The notes: generated by a model not told the origin, from the letters alone. A DNA stretch of 64,000 nt from Rhizomucor pusillus (GCA_900175165.2 FWWN02000697.1:124001-188000), one strand, 5' to 3'. Shown: positions 34,386 to 49,163, counted from the stretch's first letter. Numbers and translations: made by a program.

Positions 34386-35224
34386 CTAGAATAGCAAATC
34401 GTCATTTCCTCCCATATCACCTTGATTAGCCGTTAATGACTCGGCATCCACCCTATGTATTAAAAGACTCCGTAGACGATCCAAACGTTCCCGCTGTGCT
34501 TGCAATAGCTCTTCCATGTCATCTTCTTCCATCGGCTCGTCCTTTTGTAGCTCGTTGCTGTCTGCTGCACCTGATCCTCCCATCCCATCAGTGGTGCTAT
34601 CAAATGCCATGTCAAAGTCTACGTTCGAAAGCGAGAGATCTGTGCCCATCATTTCGTCCATGGCTGCAGCTGACGCTACAGATGTATCCTGCTTTGCTTG
34701 ATTGCCACTATTATTCGACAGATTCAATTTCTTTTGTTGCCAGTCCAGCTGCAAAGCGCGTTTAGATTGTTCCTGATATGAAGACAATGGATGAGCAAGC
34801 CAAGTTTCGCTGCTTGTCTTGTATACATGAATGAGAGTTCAATTTTTTCCGTCTTTACCAGAATGAAGTATATTTGATCGCATATAGTCTCAAAGGCATT
34901 ACATTTTTCGGATAGCTTTTCTACCAGGAACTGCGGTGGTCGTACAAGCCCAGGCTCGAGATTACTGTCAGAGCAACAACAACCAAGTTAGCAGATGTGC
35001 CTCACGATCTATTAGTTTTCACTACGTGCCTGGCTTGGGCTGCTGTGTATTGTTCGAGAATGCGCGCTGAATGCTCAAGAATGTCCTATCGATCGATGGC
35101 ATTAACATTTAAGAGGGACAGCGTAATGTGAACGGTTGCATACTCCGGATAAAAGCTTTTGAAGAGTCGTGATTTCGCTTTGCAGAGGTCGCATTGTAGG
35201 ATTCAGAGCGAACTTTGGAGGCAT
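34386..35224 (-). CDS. Possible Mediator subunit (Med29/Med2-like)
   Basis: Minus-strand gene of about four exons. Start proposed at the ATG complementary to 35222-35224 (MPPKFALNPTMRPLQSEITT), with further exons encoding ILEHSARILEQYTAAQA, LEPGLVRPPQFLVEKLSEKC plus NAFETICDQIYFIL, and finally EQSKRALQLDWQQKKLNLSN. The predicted first half is alpha-helical and resembles the helical pattern of Mediator subunit 29-type proteins (a FxxxCDQ-like segment). The C-terminal half is acidic and disordered (EPMEEDDMEELLQAQRERLD), ending GGNDDLLF. The family call is weak. One intron near 34970-35035 seems to need a non-GT donor. Its stop codon is one base away from the stop of the convergent aminotransferase gene. 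Confidence 0.45.
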
Positions 35225-35651
35225 ATGTATAACACAGATCGAAGGAGCTGCAGTCCAAAACGCAGAGACAAGAACCCTATTAGGAAATTTTGCTGCATTG
35301 TTGCACTGTCAAACAGTACTATATTGGTGGGTATAAAGTGAAGAACGTAAAAGACACAGAAGATTATTGAAGTAGAAGTGCTGCTCTGAATCCAGTACAT
35401 TGGGAATGTCTACATCGATCAATGATATTACGAGGTTACGTGTATGTAGAGAAGGTAACGCCATATTATCGGTTATATTATATGTACCGATCGTTGCTAG
35501 CGTTCGTCCATGTCAAACCACTCCTCTGCATACTTCCGCCGTGCCAGATAACTAACAGCCGGTTTTGTAAAATATTAATTAAAGGATGCCTTTATATTGT
35601 AATCAATTTACCTTTTGGGTTGCGGGCGACAGAGTATGTGGAACATGTTCT
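35225..35651. other. Spacer between Mediator-like gene and ERF2
   Basis: Holds the promoter of the minus-strand Mediator-like gene and the 3' flank of ERF2. AT-rich; no supported frame. Confidence 0.5.
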
Positions 35652-37035
35652 TTAAAGGGTTTCCGTAATCAAACAGGTGCTTCTCAAATGGTCGCATAGC
35701 CATCGAAGTTCGCAACTATCGGGTCGTCCAGTTGGTGTCAACAATGACTTTGTTAATAACATCCATACCTGTTCGTGTGTTGTTACACCTCGCATCACAA
35801 GGAAGCAATGGTACCCTGTCAAGCCTCCGACTGGTATACAAAGCAAAGCACAAAGTATCAATAGCAGAAAGCTGACAGGCGCTTGCGACAAGGCGTATTT
35901 AAACGATCGGCCACTCGATTCATCCAGATAAATGCTGATGAGCTGTACAAGTGTGAATGCGAACACATAACAGCAAAGGAGCACAGTGCACGTAATGAAT
36001 GTAAAAAACGATTGATAGTTGCGCTTGCCGACGCAATTGTTGAGCCAGATGCAATGATCTAATACATTCCATTGATGCTTAGCATGATATTTCGACGTTA
36101 ATAGTGGCCACACGTACGATCTTCGTTTTCTAAACCATCCCGTTAGCATGGATTAACGCGGTTCTCAATTCTCAGCACTGACAGATCGTGTATTACTTAC
36201 CCACACAGTTGTTGCATTGTCTGCAGTGACTCGCCCGCGGCGGTCTGTACAGCAAGCAGGTATCACAGTATCTCAATTGCACCGTTTCGCCCTTGATAAC
36301 CACTTGCTTAGCCGGCGGTGCTAGAGACGGATCCGGCATAGATTCATAATGCATTCCAAAACTGCTATCGTGCCGCTGTACCGATTGCATGGTTGCTGGA
36401 GCATTCAAATTACGAGGTAATATCTTTTCTTCAAATGTTAGAACAATATGATAAGTCTCAGCTCGAAAACTTACGCCAGGATCTGTCCAGGATGTTTTGA
36501 GCATTGATGTTATTGTGAGCAAAAACAAGTATCCAAATAGGATCGGTACTGCAGGGTGGATGTTGTACCACAGCCACGGGCATCTAAGATAACGGCTCAT
36601 ACATTAGCTACACATATGTTTTTCACGACGAAAGGGATATTGAAGAACTTGCGTAAATGCTGCAAACAGCGCTGACGGTGCAAGGATTAGGAATAAAGAG
36701 ATAGCAAACGCCCAATACGCTCGTCCCGTCAGAAACCGGCCTCCTAGGAAGAAGATGTTGTTGCCTGGGAAGAGCTCATAGTTTCTTTTCGATGAAGCAC
36801 GTACGCCACGAAGAGGATGGTTCAAGTTATCCTTCCGTTGCTGTTGGTGCTCCTGCGCTTGCTGTTGTTCTTGCTGCTTTTTCGCCGCCGTAAAGCTAGC
36901 AAGGTTGGTTCCGACTGAATAGGGTATTCGTGCCCGAGTCCCAAGTTCCAAGTTTTCCAGGCTATCTTCAGCATTCCTTCCAAACAGCACAGATTGCTGG
37001 TTTGACTGTATGAAATGTTCAGCATTGGCCGCCAT
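35652..37035 (-). CDS. ERF2: Erf2-type DHHC protein S-palmitoyltransferase
   Basis: Endoplasmic-reticulum acyltransferase that, with Erf4/Shr5, palmitoylates Ras in yeast. Starts MAANAEHFIQSNQQSVLFGR with a Gln-rich N-terminus, then TM1 (RAYWAFAISLFLILAPSALF) and TM2 (PAVPILFGYLFLLTITSMLK) followed by the DPG motif. The Cys-rich domain reads LRYCDTCLLYRPPRASHCRQ then CNNCV. The catalytic DHHC itself is completed through a 12-nt exon at 36118-36129 (see findings), giving the Erf2-like stretch CVENEDHHCIWLNNCVGKRN. TM3 and TM4 follow, then the TTxE-type motif in GVTTHEQVWMLL. At least five exons. Without the small exon the catalytic motif would be lost. Confidence 0.9.
36118..36129 (-). other. 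ERF2: 12-nt microexon of ERF2
   Basis: Bounded upstream (minus strand) by an acceptor ending TTTAG and downstream by a strong donor GTACGT. With phase-1 joining on the left and phase-1 on the right it contributes residues E-N-E-D plus the first base of the first His of DHHC. Joining these boundaries is the only way I found to keep both flanking conserved blocks in frame with an intact DHHC. Confidence 0.75.
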
Positions 37036-38190
37036 TGTTGTTATACATAATTAAAACAATCAATAGCACGGAGAAGTGAAGGGGGGAAGCCATGTGCGGA
37101 AAAAGATTCTGCCACTTGCAGAGAGCTAGCAATTCCAATCGGCTACAGCTTTGTTAATGCCTCTCTAGATATCATAGTCCCAGGGTACATAGCCTCTTCC
37201 ATCACTTATACTAACAAGTTCATTCGTGCCCTCTGTCGCTAAAGGTCAGCAGCCCTAATCTAGTTTCTTTCATCCGTGAAAGATAGCTTTAACACACAGA
37301 ACAACAGCGGTGTTCACCACTGCAACATTCAATCCTTTGGCTGTAGCGCCAAATCTTCTTGTGTGTGCTATACTACTTCGATTTATCAAATAAGCAAGAA
37401 AGAGCTTTATTGTTTTCCCACTAAAAATGGGAGCCACTCGGGAGGGCGAACAATGTATGTACAAAAGGCACATTCTGGAAAGAAAGCGTCCACCGCAGGC
37501 AGTTTAACATTATGTCCGCGACGGAGGGGTGCTTGAGAGTTGAGTTCCTTGTGTGCACTTGCAAGCAGAAAATATCTCACATGGCGCATCCACATAGAAG
37601 ATGAGCAGCCACCTGAAGGGCAGAGCTGGCGAGGAAGAAGGACAACAGGCTACCGAAAACTTGTTGGGGAGGTCATGCATTCTTATTGAGCTTGTGCTAT
37701 TCGAAGAACTCTTCTTTCTCTCTCTTTTGCCTTCCATCGATCTTGAAGTGTTGAGTTGGACGCTGACTTTTTCAATTGCCCTTGAACGTACGATTCCCGT
37801 TCGGCTAAAACTATTTACCCCAGTACCGCAATAGACAGCTAATACTACAAAATTAGACATCGATGTGGTGCGTGTGATTGTACAGTATGTACAGCATGCG
37901 CCGCTGTTTAATAAAAGTTATAGAACGATGGGGTACTGATGGACGATGCAGCCCTCCAGGGGTAGCAACGACGCGCCCAAAAACAACATTAGTTATACAG
38001 AATATACGTGGTATATGAAAAAGAATAGCATGAGAGGCGAGATGTATGGAAAATAATGCAGTACTTGGGGATTCGTAGATGAATACGATGGAGGAGACTG
38101 TGGGTGCAAGAGGTATGAATGTGAGCGTGTGTATGATTGTGCATTGTTGGTTAATTAGGTGCAATGAAGAATAAGAAAAAGAAGATATGG
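37036..38190. other. Intergenic region, no gene supported
   Basis: About 1.15 kb between two minus-strand genes. Includes the ERF2 promoter and the 3' flank of the fucosyltransferase-like gene. The minus-strand frame 37510-37860 (116 codons) and the plus-strand frame 37276-37536 have no resemblance to known families. Confidence 0.5.
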
Positions 38191-39971
38191 TTATGACCCA
38201 TGTGCTTCCTGGCTTAAGCGCTGCTTCTCGTTATCGGACCAAAATACGTCGTATAACCGATAAATATATCCAGAAAAGGTCGAACCTTCGCTGCCAATGA
38301 AGAACCATCCTCTGCCAGCAACTGATGCATCCACCAGAGGCAGGAGGAATTTTCGAAGGTTCCCGCCTGTACGTGGATCCTTGATGGCGTCGAGGATTTG
38401 CCAATGATGACTGTCGGCGGGAAGAATGTCGTCGATCGTAAATGTGCATGGATATTGGTTCCAAAGGGGTGTGAAGGCGTTGTTCATTCTGGGATAGCGT
38501 GCATCCGTGGCCATGAAAACAATCGTCATATTCTCAGTTTTGGAAAGCTCCAAGCATTGCTGCAGTCCTAGCCGATATTTATCAAGGGCGACGACGTTAG
38601 CTGGTGTCCGTTGACGTGATTCTACTGCTCGTCCAATTTGGGACACTATGCTGCGAACGTTTTCCGGCAGTGCCTTGACAAACCAGCCATCGCCGGAACT
38701 GCGCGAGTGTGTGAGTATGGGCTGCACAGGAATTCCATGATAGCAGGGGATAAAAGATGCTGCTTACCGCACATGAAGGCCAACATAGTTGCCTGCGCCA
38801 CCTAATAGATTTACGACTTGCTCCGCCAAAGCCAGCACAGCTGGGTGTTTGTACGTGATGCTTCGCTGAAGCATGCGGCGGAACTCATAATGCTCTGGGC
38901 GTCGAATTGGCAATTTGCCAGTTCCAAAGAGACTTGAAAAGTGGATGAGCTTCTCTTCGCGCGCTCTCAATTGGAAGATATCTAGACTGTCAGAATACTT
39001 GTACAGTCTGTTGTTCTTTCGAGGCGTATCAAAAATCCGCCAGTCATATCTTGTACCTCCTTTTCATTTACCATTCGTGGTTAAGTACATGTCTTTGCGT
39101 ATCGCTTGGCGATCTTTCCTTTCTAGTACCTTTGAAGAAGAGGATGTCACCATCCACGTACGAGCCATTCATTCGATCTGGCTCGCCTGCTCTCTTGATG
39201 CCATATTTATCTTCCAGCCATTCAAAGTCGGAGCGCTCGCGGAGAACAATCCGAACATGCTGCTTCGCCCAATCCAAATCAAATATATCATCAAAAGGCA
39301 TGACGACAAAGCGGGAAGGCTCAGGGCAGTGCAGATTCCAAAACGCCAATTCTTCCGCATGCTGCGAGCAGACATCATTGATGGTCACGGACTCGTCCTC
39401 GGGTGGATCGCGCAACGTATGCTCCAGCTGTAGTTTTGAAAAGAAACTCCATCCGAATGCCTCACCAAGTAGAGCACGTGGCAAAATCAATGTTCTATTC
39501 AGGTACCATGCCAAAAGAATGCCATTTTCAACTGCATGTAATCAGAATAGTCAGCCAAAAAAGAAAAAAATGAAACCAAATCGAGACAAGAAGTTTAATT
39601 TTACCTTGTATGAGCTGGTTCTGAAAACCGCTGTGCGTGAAGAAAGTCAAGTACTTTTCATCGCTGGCCGGCTGCTGCTGCTGTTGTTGTTGTAGTTGGT
39701 CGCGGTGCTGCGCGACAGTTTCGATAGCCTCGATTTCCTCCTGCTCGTCTTGTGGTTGCTCGTAAGCCGGCTCCTTGTCCGGAAGTTCAATGGGGACCTG
39801 GGCAGGGAAATCATCTACGGCGTTGCGCCAACGGTGCCGATCAAATTCTATAATTACATTGTCGTCCTGGACAATCGTAGAGCGCGATGCTCGAATGTAA
39901 TCAAGTGTGGAGAAGAGGAAGTACAATATACACAGCAAGGAAAGGGCAATGACCTTATTGCGACAGGTCAT
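38191..39971 (-). CDS. Type II membrane O-fucosyltransferase-like glycosyltransferase
   Basis: Golgi/ER enzyme of the GDP-fucose protein O-fucosyltransferase fold; in fungi the donor and acceptor of such enzymes are mostly unknown. The N-terminus is short and basic, followed by one membrane anchor (VIALSLLCILYFLFSTLDYI), then a stem with a Gln run (about 39673-39700). The catalytic part begins with YLTFFTHSGFQNQLIQVENG and ILLAWYLNRTLILPRALLGE, the usual first motif. It continues with RYDWRIFDTPRKN, then GNYVGLHVRSSGDGWF (the HxR motif), MTIVFMATDARYPRMN and finally FIGSEGSTFSGYIYRLYDVF, which matches the terminal motif of the family. About four exons and 540 residues. Confidence 0.82.
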
Positions 39972-40314
39972 TTTGAGGGGGGATTGCTGGCGAAAGATCA
40001 GCTTTCGGGCGATTGAGAAACCAAGAGTAGGAGGGAAGTGGGAGGAGCAGCGGGCAGGGAGGGGTTTGGATATGAAGGTGAAACCTTAAAATTGGCAATG
40101 AAACAATTTTTAGAATCATCGAGGCGGAGTAGCTCAGTTTTAGAAATCATTCCTGATGAAGCGGCAAGAGACACGACGAGTGTTTATTGTTTGTTTTTGC
40201 TTGCCTGCTGCTGGTGCATTGCTAATCAAATAAAAAGCATACACATCTCACGCGTATCTTGTCCTTTCTTTTTCTTCTTGTTGTCACTTATCGGATACTC
40301 TTCTCGCGCCTGTC
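39972..40314. promoter_or_regulatory. Divergent promoter region, fucosyltransferase-like gene / ferritin gene
   Basis: This 343-bp interval separates the two divergent start codons and must hold both promoters. Toward the ferritin start there is an AT-rich TATA-like stretch (AATCAAATAAAAAGC, about 40223-40237) and then a pyrimidine-rich leader up to the ATG at 40315. I see no animal-type iron-responsive stem-loop, but did not fold it. Confidence 0.45.
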
Positions 40315-41267
40315 ATGTCTCTTGCCAAGCAGAACTTCGCTACCGCCTCAGAGGAGGCTATTAACCAGCAAATCAATACTGAGCTTCAAGCTTCCCAGGT
40401 CTATCTGTCCATGAGCGCGTGGGCCCAGCACACGTCCGTCGCATTGCCAGGTGAGAGAATACATGCACACACAACAGGTAGACGACCGCGTAGCAAGTCT
40501 GATCGTCTAGCCGTTAGGTTTGGAAAAGTATTTCCGCGAACAAGCCCAAGAGGTTTGGAGACAGCGTCCCCGCTATTTGCTTACATATTGCTAATCTCTA
40601 TCCATGAACTCAGGAACGTCAACATGCGCAATACTTGATTGGTGAGTGATCTCGGTCATAGAGAAATAGCTTGCACGCGTGTCAAGTTAAATAGATATGC
40701 TCGTATACAACAGACTACCTGAACACTCGTGGTGGCAAGGTCATCCTTCGCGCCCTTCAGGCACCCGAGGCAAGTCAGCGCTTACCATACAGCTATTTAC
40801 ACAACGGATGTATGCTGACCTGTGTCTTCCTTCTCTGCGTTAGACTGACTGGAAATCTGCAAAGAACGCCATCGAGTCGGCGCTCCAGCTGGAAAAGGGT
40901 ACGTATAACATCGCCTTTCAGCAAAAACACTCACTTCATCTCATGCGTTTGTCTACTTTAGACGTCAACAAATCCCTGCTCAACTTGCACAAGATCGCGG
41001 ACGGAAACGGCGACCCGCAATTGTGCGATTACTTGGAAGGTGTCTTCCTAAAGGAACAAATCAAGTCCATCAAGGAACTTGCAGACATGGTGACGCAGTT
41101 GAACCGTGTGGGAGAAGGCATTTCACTAATCATCGCAGTGCATTCATCCGTCCATCTAAGTCTTGAATTTTGTTGCAGGACTTGGCGTCTACTTGTGGGA
41201 CCAGCAGCTCTACCGAGATGGTACTGGGGCTGGTAGCCGTGCTTCGTCTTGGGAAGAGAACCCTTAA
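40315..41267 (+). CDS. Ferritin, heavy-chain (ferroxidase) type
   Basis: Iron-storage protein forming 24-subunit cages that oxidise Fe2+ and store it as mineral. Seven exons: 40315-40450, 40518-40552, 40614-40641, 40714-40769, 40844-40898, about 40962-41130, and about 41181-41267. By comparison with human H ferritin, the ferroxidase ligands appear intact: Glu27 in INTELQASQVYLSMS with Tyr34, Glu62 and His65 in QEERQHAQYLI, Glu107 in LEKDVNKSLL, and Gln141 in FLKEQIKSIKEL. The threefold-channel Asp and Glu are present in QLCDYLEG. There is no signal peptide, so it is probably cytosolic. The intron at 40770-40843 begins GCAAGT, a GC-AG intron. Ferritin is absent from most Dikarya but known in zygomycete fungi. 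About 170 residues, the usual size. Confidence 0.94.
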
Positions 41268-41393
41268 AATTTTCTTTTTTTTTTCCACCTCTACCCATCC
41301 CTGGCTGACTATTCATTAATCCAACATCTTTTTTCCCCTCGCCCCAAAAAGAAATGAAAAGTTCTTTGAATATTTTGTTCGATAATCCATCAG

Positions 41394-44537
<3,144 letters not shown>

Positions 44538-46038
44538 GATCAGTTCGGTGTTTATATGCGTGTTCAAAGGGGAATGAAAGTAGACAGCGCGCGACGGAAG
44601 TAGGATACAGGCTGATATAGAAGGAACACGCGCCACTTCTTTCTCTCCTACATTCTTTCTTCCTTTCTTTATCCAATCCACTGATCATCATGTATTTGCT
44701 GAAATCTTTGAGGGCTAGCAAATGGAGACCTGAATGTCGTATCTGACGGCCGTTCCAATATTTCCGTCAGACAGGACTTGTTCTAGACTGAGTAGTAAGC
44801 AAGTTGCCTCTTATGCACAGCAAAACCTATCATGGTCGTCGTATATAATAATGCCTGCATTGTTAATACTACATACTTTACATGTGTAAGCATCTATGTA
44901 AATGCGTCTGCGATAAAACAGACAGCAAAACTTTGTATTACATAAAACTTTGGAAGAACAATCACATAAAAACGTGGATACAGTATGTATGTCACATCGA
45001 TCGTCCTCAGCAGCAGTTATTGAGAAATAAGAGACACATGTACCCGTTCCTCGAGGCAAATTTTGGCACGGATCAAAAGCCATGCCTACGCTTGAAGAAG
45101 AAAAAAAAATCAATGTGCTTGTTTTGAAGAATGCGTATTAAGCCCGCATTGGTATCCTCCTTGCTATCATGATATCATAAATACACTGCTATGTGGTTCC
45201 TGCTCCGGCTGTATACCATAAGGATTAACATCGTACTAGGTACATAATAATCTACCATCAATACCAATTTACAAGACAGACTGTTTCCGGGTCATTAACT
45301 TATCCTTGCTCATTCTTCATCCACACCTTTTTCTCAAGAACTTACAAGCCTTTTATACCACCGTTTAATGTCAGCAAAACTTTATCGAGGTTGACATTGG
45401 ATCTTTTCAGAATATTCTTGATGTTTGATGCGCACACTTCGAGTCTCTTGGTCGTGACGTTTCCAAAATGAGGGATTTTTGCTGACGTAGAGCCCAACGC
45501 AGTACAACTTTCAAAGGTTTACGGTGGTCAGCAAGTCACTTAGTGAATATTTAAGCACTTGAGCAGAATACCGCCTTGAGACATGTGTAACTCGGACAGA
45601 GCAGAATACGTATTTGAAATTTAGCCTTATGAAAGAGATGCAAGTTCTTGCCAACTACAACCTTTACAATGAACTATCAAAAGAATTGTCGTTCATATAG
45701 TCGGATAGACGGCTTGTAAAACGATATCTCTTATTTCTTTCGCTGGACCTGCCCCGCTTAGACGAAGACAAAGGTGATTAATGGACAGTTTCGTATTTAT
45801 AGAGTTTGGTTGAAAGTCCAGAATTGTCAATATCCAAAGGGGCATAGAAGCTGACCGGTCGAATACATATTAAGCTATTTCGCGGCTCATTAGTAGCCAA
45901 GTGAATGTCTTACAGCTCCATATAAGCTAGAATGATATATATATCGCAAATGCACCAATAGATATAAGATGACAGATAATGTCCATTTTTATAGTCTTTT
46001 CTCTTTTACTATTATCATTATTATTCAATGCTAAACCA
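44538..46038. other. Intergenic region with an unassigned minus-strand C-terminal-like frame
   Basis: Contains the AFG2 promoter (left) and the 3' flank of the ligase gene (right). On the minus strand an open stretch of about 55 codons ends at a stop at 45342-45344 and reads protein-like (AKIPHFGNVTTKRLEVCASN ... LDKVLLTLNGGIKGL). Upstream fragments (about 45720-45850) also look coding in places, but I could not splice a gene. Either a small multi-exon gene or a decayed one. Confidence 0.3.
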
Positions 46039-49000
46039 TTATTGAGCGACGTTTGCTTGCTGGTTGTAAAAGTAAACAATCTATAGTGGATTAAGTTATT
46101 CTATACGGATCGATCTGATGTAGAACAAAAGTGAAAACAAACCTGGTCGCTTGTTGTAGCATCCTCAGCATCTTTGTCCTCGCGTACTCTTATAAATCTT
46201 GGGAAACGTAACGAAATTCCTTTTGATGGATCCACCTGCACAAGAGAAGACCATCGATTAATAACAGACGACATGTCCATTAAATGAGTATGACTCACCA
46301 TTCCTACGCCTGCCATGTATCGAGGACTGATGCTCAAATCCGCACATCGTACCTCCCATACTTGTTTGGGCTCAAACCATACGTCCGGCTTGACCGGATT
46401 GTCGCCGAGTGTATAGAACCGCTTCGGCTCTTTAATTTCCAGCTCCTTTAAGGAATTATAAAGATTTTGCAAGTCTTCATCAGAGAAACCGGTACCCAAC
46501 TTGCAGACTGTCTGAAATTCTTCTGTATCTGGATCGTAGCATGCAAGGAGAAAAGCGCCGTAAACGGAAGTTCTCTTGCCGCGCCCGTAGAATGCACCGA
46601 TAACCACGAGATCCATAGAATCACTCACACCAGCCAAATAATCCTTCTTAACCTTGAGCCAGTTGCGAGAGCGACGAGAGGGCTCATACGTAGCGTTTTC
46701 ATCGTCGTAAAGTTTGACCATCAAGCCTTCACAGTTATTTGCGATTGATACGTCCAAAAACTCTTGAATCTTTTCAATTTCATTGGTATCCTCGTTGCGA
46801 GCAAAGTAAAATTCGTTCTCGGTCTCCTGAAATGCTTCTTTCAGTTTTTCCCGTCTTTCTTTCAAAGACTTCTGTAGCAAAGACTATGGAGGCATTATTA
46901 CAAATTTGATATATTTTCAAGCTGTAAACTTGCTACTTACTTCGCCATTAAGATAAAGACAATCAAAAGCATATATGGCAACTTGCACTTTGATATCTTC
47001 TTCCTTGACATCTTTTCGCTTGCGTGTGCTCAGAATTTGAAAAGGTAATATACTCTTCTTCTCGCGATCCCATGCAACAGCCTCGCAGTCAATGATGAAA
47101 GACTTTGTTGTTGGTTTCAACCACTATTTTGCCGCATCAATCCTAGTGAGCAAATATGAAGCTATGATCCGTCCAGGCAGATCATTACCTTATTGAGTTT
47201 CTCTACTACATCCGGATAGCGACCAGACATGTTTTCAGAATTACGACTGTATACGGCGAGCGTACCATCTTCCAAGCGATGTATCTGTAAGCTTATCAGT
47301 ACCAGCATTAAGTATAGTTTCATCTAGACTTACCTGTGCACGTTCTCCGTCATATTTAAATTCACAAGTAAAATTATGACCTTCGAATCTGTCCAAGACT
47401 TCGCTGAGGCTCTTTGTTGGGTGTGCAAGCATAGGTTTTAGAGGGATTCCTGATGGATAGTTGAGTTGAGTTATTGTATAACAGTATAGACTATTCCATC
47501 ATACCTGGTCGCATTTTGCACTTGTCTAATAGTTCTTCCAGAGGATTTTCAAGCAAAGCAGGCAGGATCATATCATAGCAAGGCAACTGACTACATTTGG
47601 CATTAGCATAGATTGGCTTATAGCCATAGTATGCCCTTACTTGTAAACAGATTTGATAATATCGGTTGCCTTGGACAATTCTTCTTCTCTCTTTTGAACA
47701 GACATCTTTACACTCTCTATCATGTAGAAACATTAGTTAGTACAAAGATATTAGTTACGTGTAGCATGCGGTACCTGGTTTACTCAACACAGCAGAGTGT
47801 GCTAACGCCATCAGCACTGTCTGTTCCGCCATTCCAATACGCAATTTGCCTTCAAGTTGTCTGCTGAAATGTCAATATATGCACATGCTACATTGCAGAT
47901 ATTTCGAACCTTATTAGGTATTTTGCTTCCTGATCTTGACAGGCCACCAGCAGGCCTTTGATTTTCTCGACTTTACGCTTTTGAGCCTATTCTTCGTATT
48001 GACAACGCAGTTACGTTAACGATACTAAGATAGGATCCTTACTGATTGTCCCGTTATTTTGGCCACTTCCTTAAACGTGCGAAATACATGAGAAACGGTA
48101 AGAGGTTTCGGCTTGTAGAGTGTTCGCTGAGAGCTTTTGCTTTCCTATACCATTCTTCTGTCAGAATTTATCAATGCCATTATATTTTTTTTATATTACC
48201 TTCGCCACAGTTCCGAGATCTCCGATTTTATCAGCATCAGACTTGATTTGCTTCATGTTACGACCAGTTGATTCCGCAATAGCTTTCATGAGCAGAGATT
48301 CGCCGATACCAAGCTCCAGGCCTTCATAGTCCGGTCCCAGCTATATGACATCTGAGCAATGAGAATAATATGCATCAAAAGCTGAATACTCACCTTGTTT
48401 ATGCACAGGTACAGCGTCTCAAGAAGGTTTTTAGGTGAAAGCTTTAATACCTGCACAAACAGTTTAACCAAATTCTCGGTGATTGTTGTACGCTTTGTTG
48501 TACTCTCGCATTTTTCAAATGTCTTGCACAAAATCGAGTATGGCACACTATCAAGCGCTTGATTTAGTGTTTACGGCGGATGTTATATCTCTCTACTTTA
48601 GCACATACTCCTTTCCTTTCTCCCACTTCATTTCTTGCGCGGCTTCCTCGCTGATCGTAGATATGACGGACCTAAGGTCAGATGTAGTCGTTAGCTTCAT
48701 CGTATGTATTGAGATTCGTACCCGATATCTCACATTGTCTTTGCAGCCGCATGCTCCTCCTCCAATTCTCTTTCTTGTCGCTGCTCATCCTCTTCGGCTT
48801 CCAGTATCTCCTTATCCTCGTCTTGATTTTCGTCCTTTACGAGTACGTCGTCTTCAGCTTTTCTCTTCTTGGGTGCAGTATTTCCAGTGGTCGACATGTC
48901 TTCCTCGCGTTCGTCTTCGTCTTCGTCTGATTCAACAATAACTCGCTTTCTTTTCTCGCCTATAGCTTTGTGGTCAGTATTCGTGCTATAGTCACAATGC

Positions 49001-49163
49001 TTATGTCTATGGTACCTGGAGCAACTGCCGCAGCTTTCCGATTTCCCGAGAAGAAAGCTCTTTACGAAGACAATTAGCAAAGACTTTTGGGCAGCTTAGA
49101 AAGAGTAAGTTACCCTAGATTGGTCTGCTTATGGTCACTAGTTGCCTTGTTTGAATTACTCAT
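46039..49163 (-). CDS. CDC9: ATP-dependent DNA ligase I (Cdc9/LIG1)
   Basis: Seals Okazaki fragments and repair nicks. The 50-nt first exon (49163-49114) starts [16 protein letters not shown] and, across a 54-nt intron, makes a PCNA-binding PIP box (Q-T-N-L-G-A-F-F). A charged acidic linker with nuclear-type basic clusters follows (about 48990-48730). The helical DNA-binding domain spans roughly 48700-47480. The adenylation domain has the catalytic lysine in [11 protein letters not shown] (about 47340), with [21 protein letters not shown] and [10 protein letters not shown]. The OB domain includes [20 protein letters not shown] and [20 protein letters not shown], then [16 protein letters not shown]. 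The last small exon ends QQANVAQ at 46039. About fifteen exons. Confidence 0.93.

Noticed and set aside
37510..37860. 116-codon minus-strand frame
   Set aside because: No similarity to known proteins and no signal peptide or domain; left as intergenic.
40115..40190. tRNA-like start (GCGGAGTAGCTCAGT)
   Set aside because: No matching B box, acceptor stem or anticodon arm could be formed downstream.
46101..46880. 259-codon frame as the complete ligase C-terminus
   Set aside because: The frame reads into an intron after TTSDQ; a donor there and a short last exon ending at 46039 restore a family-like end.
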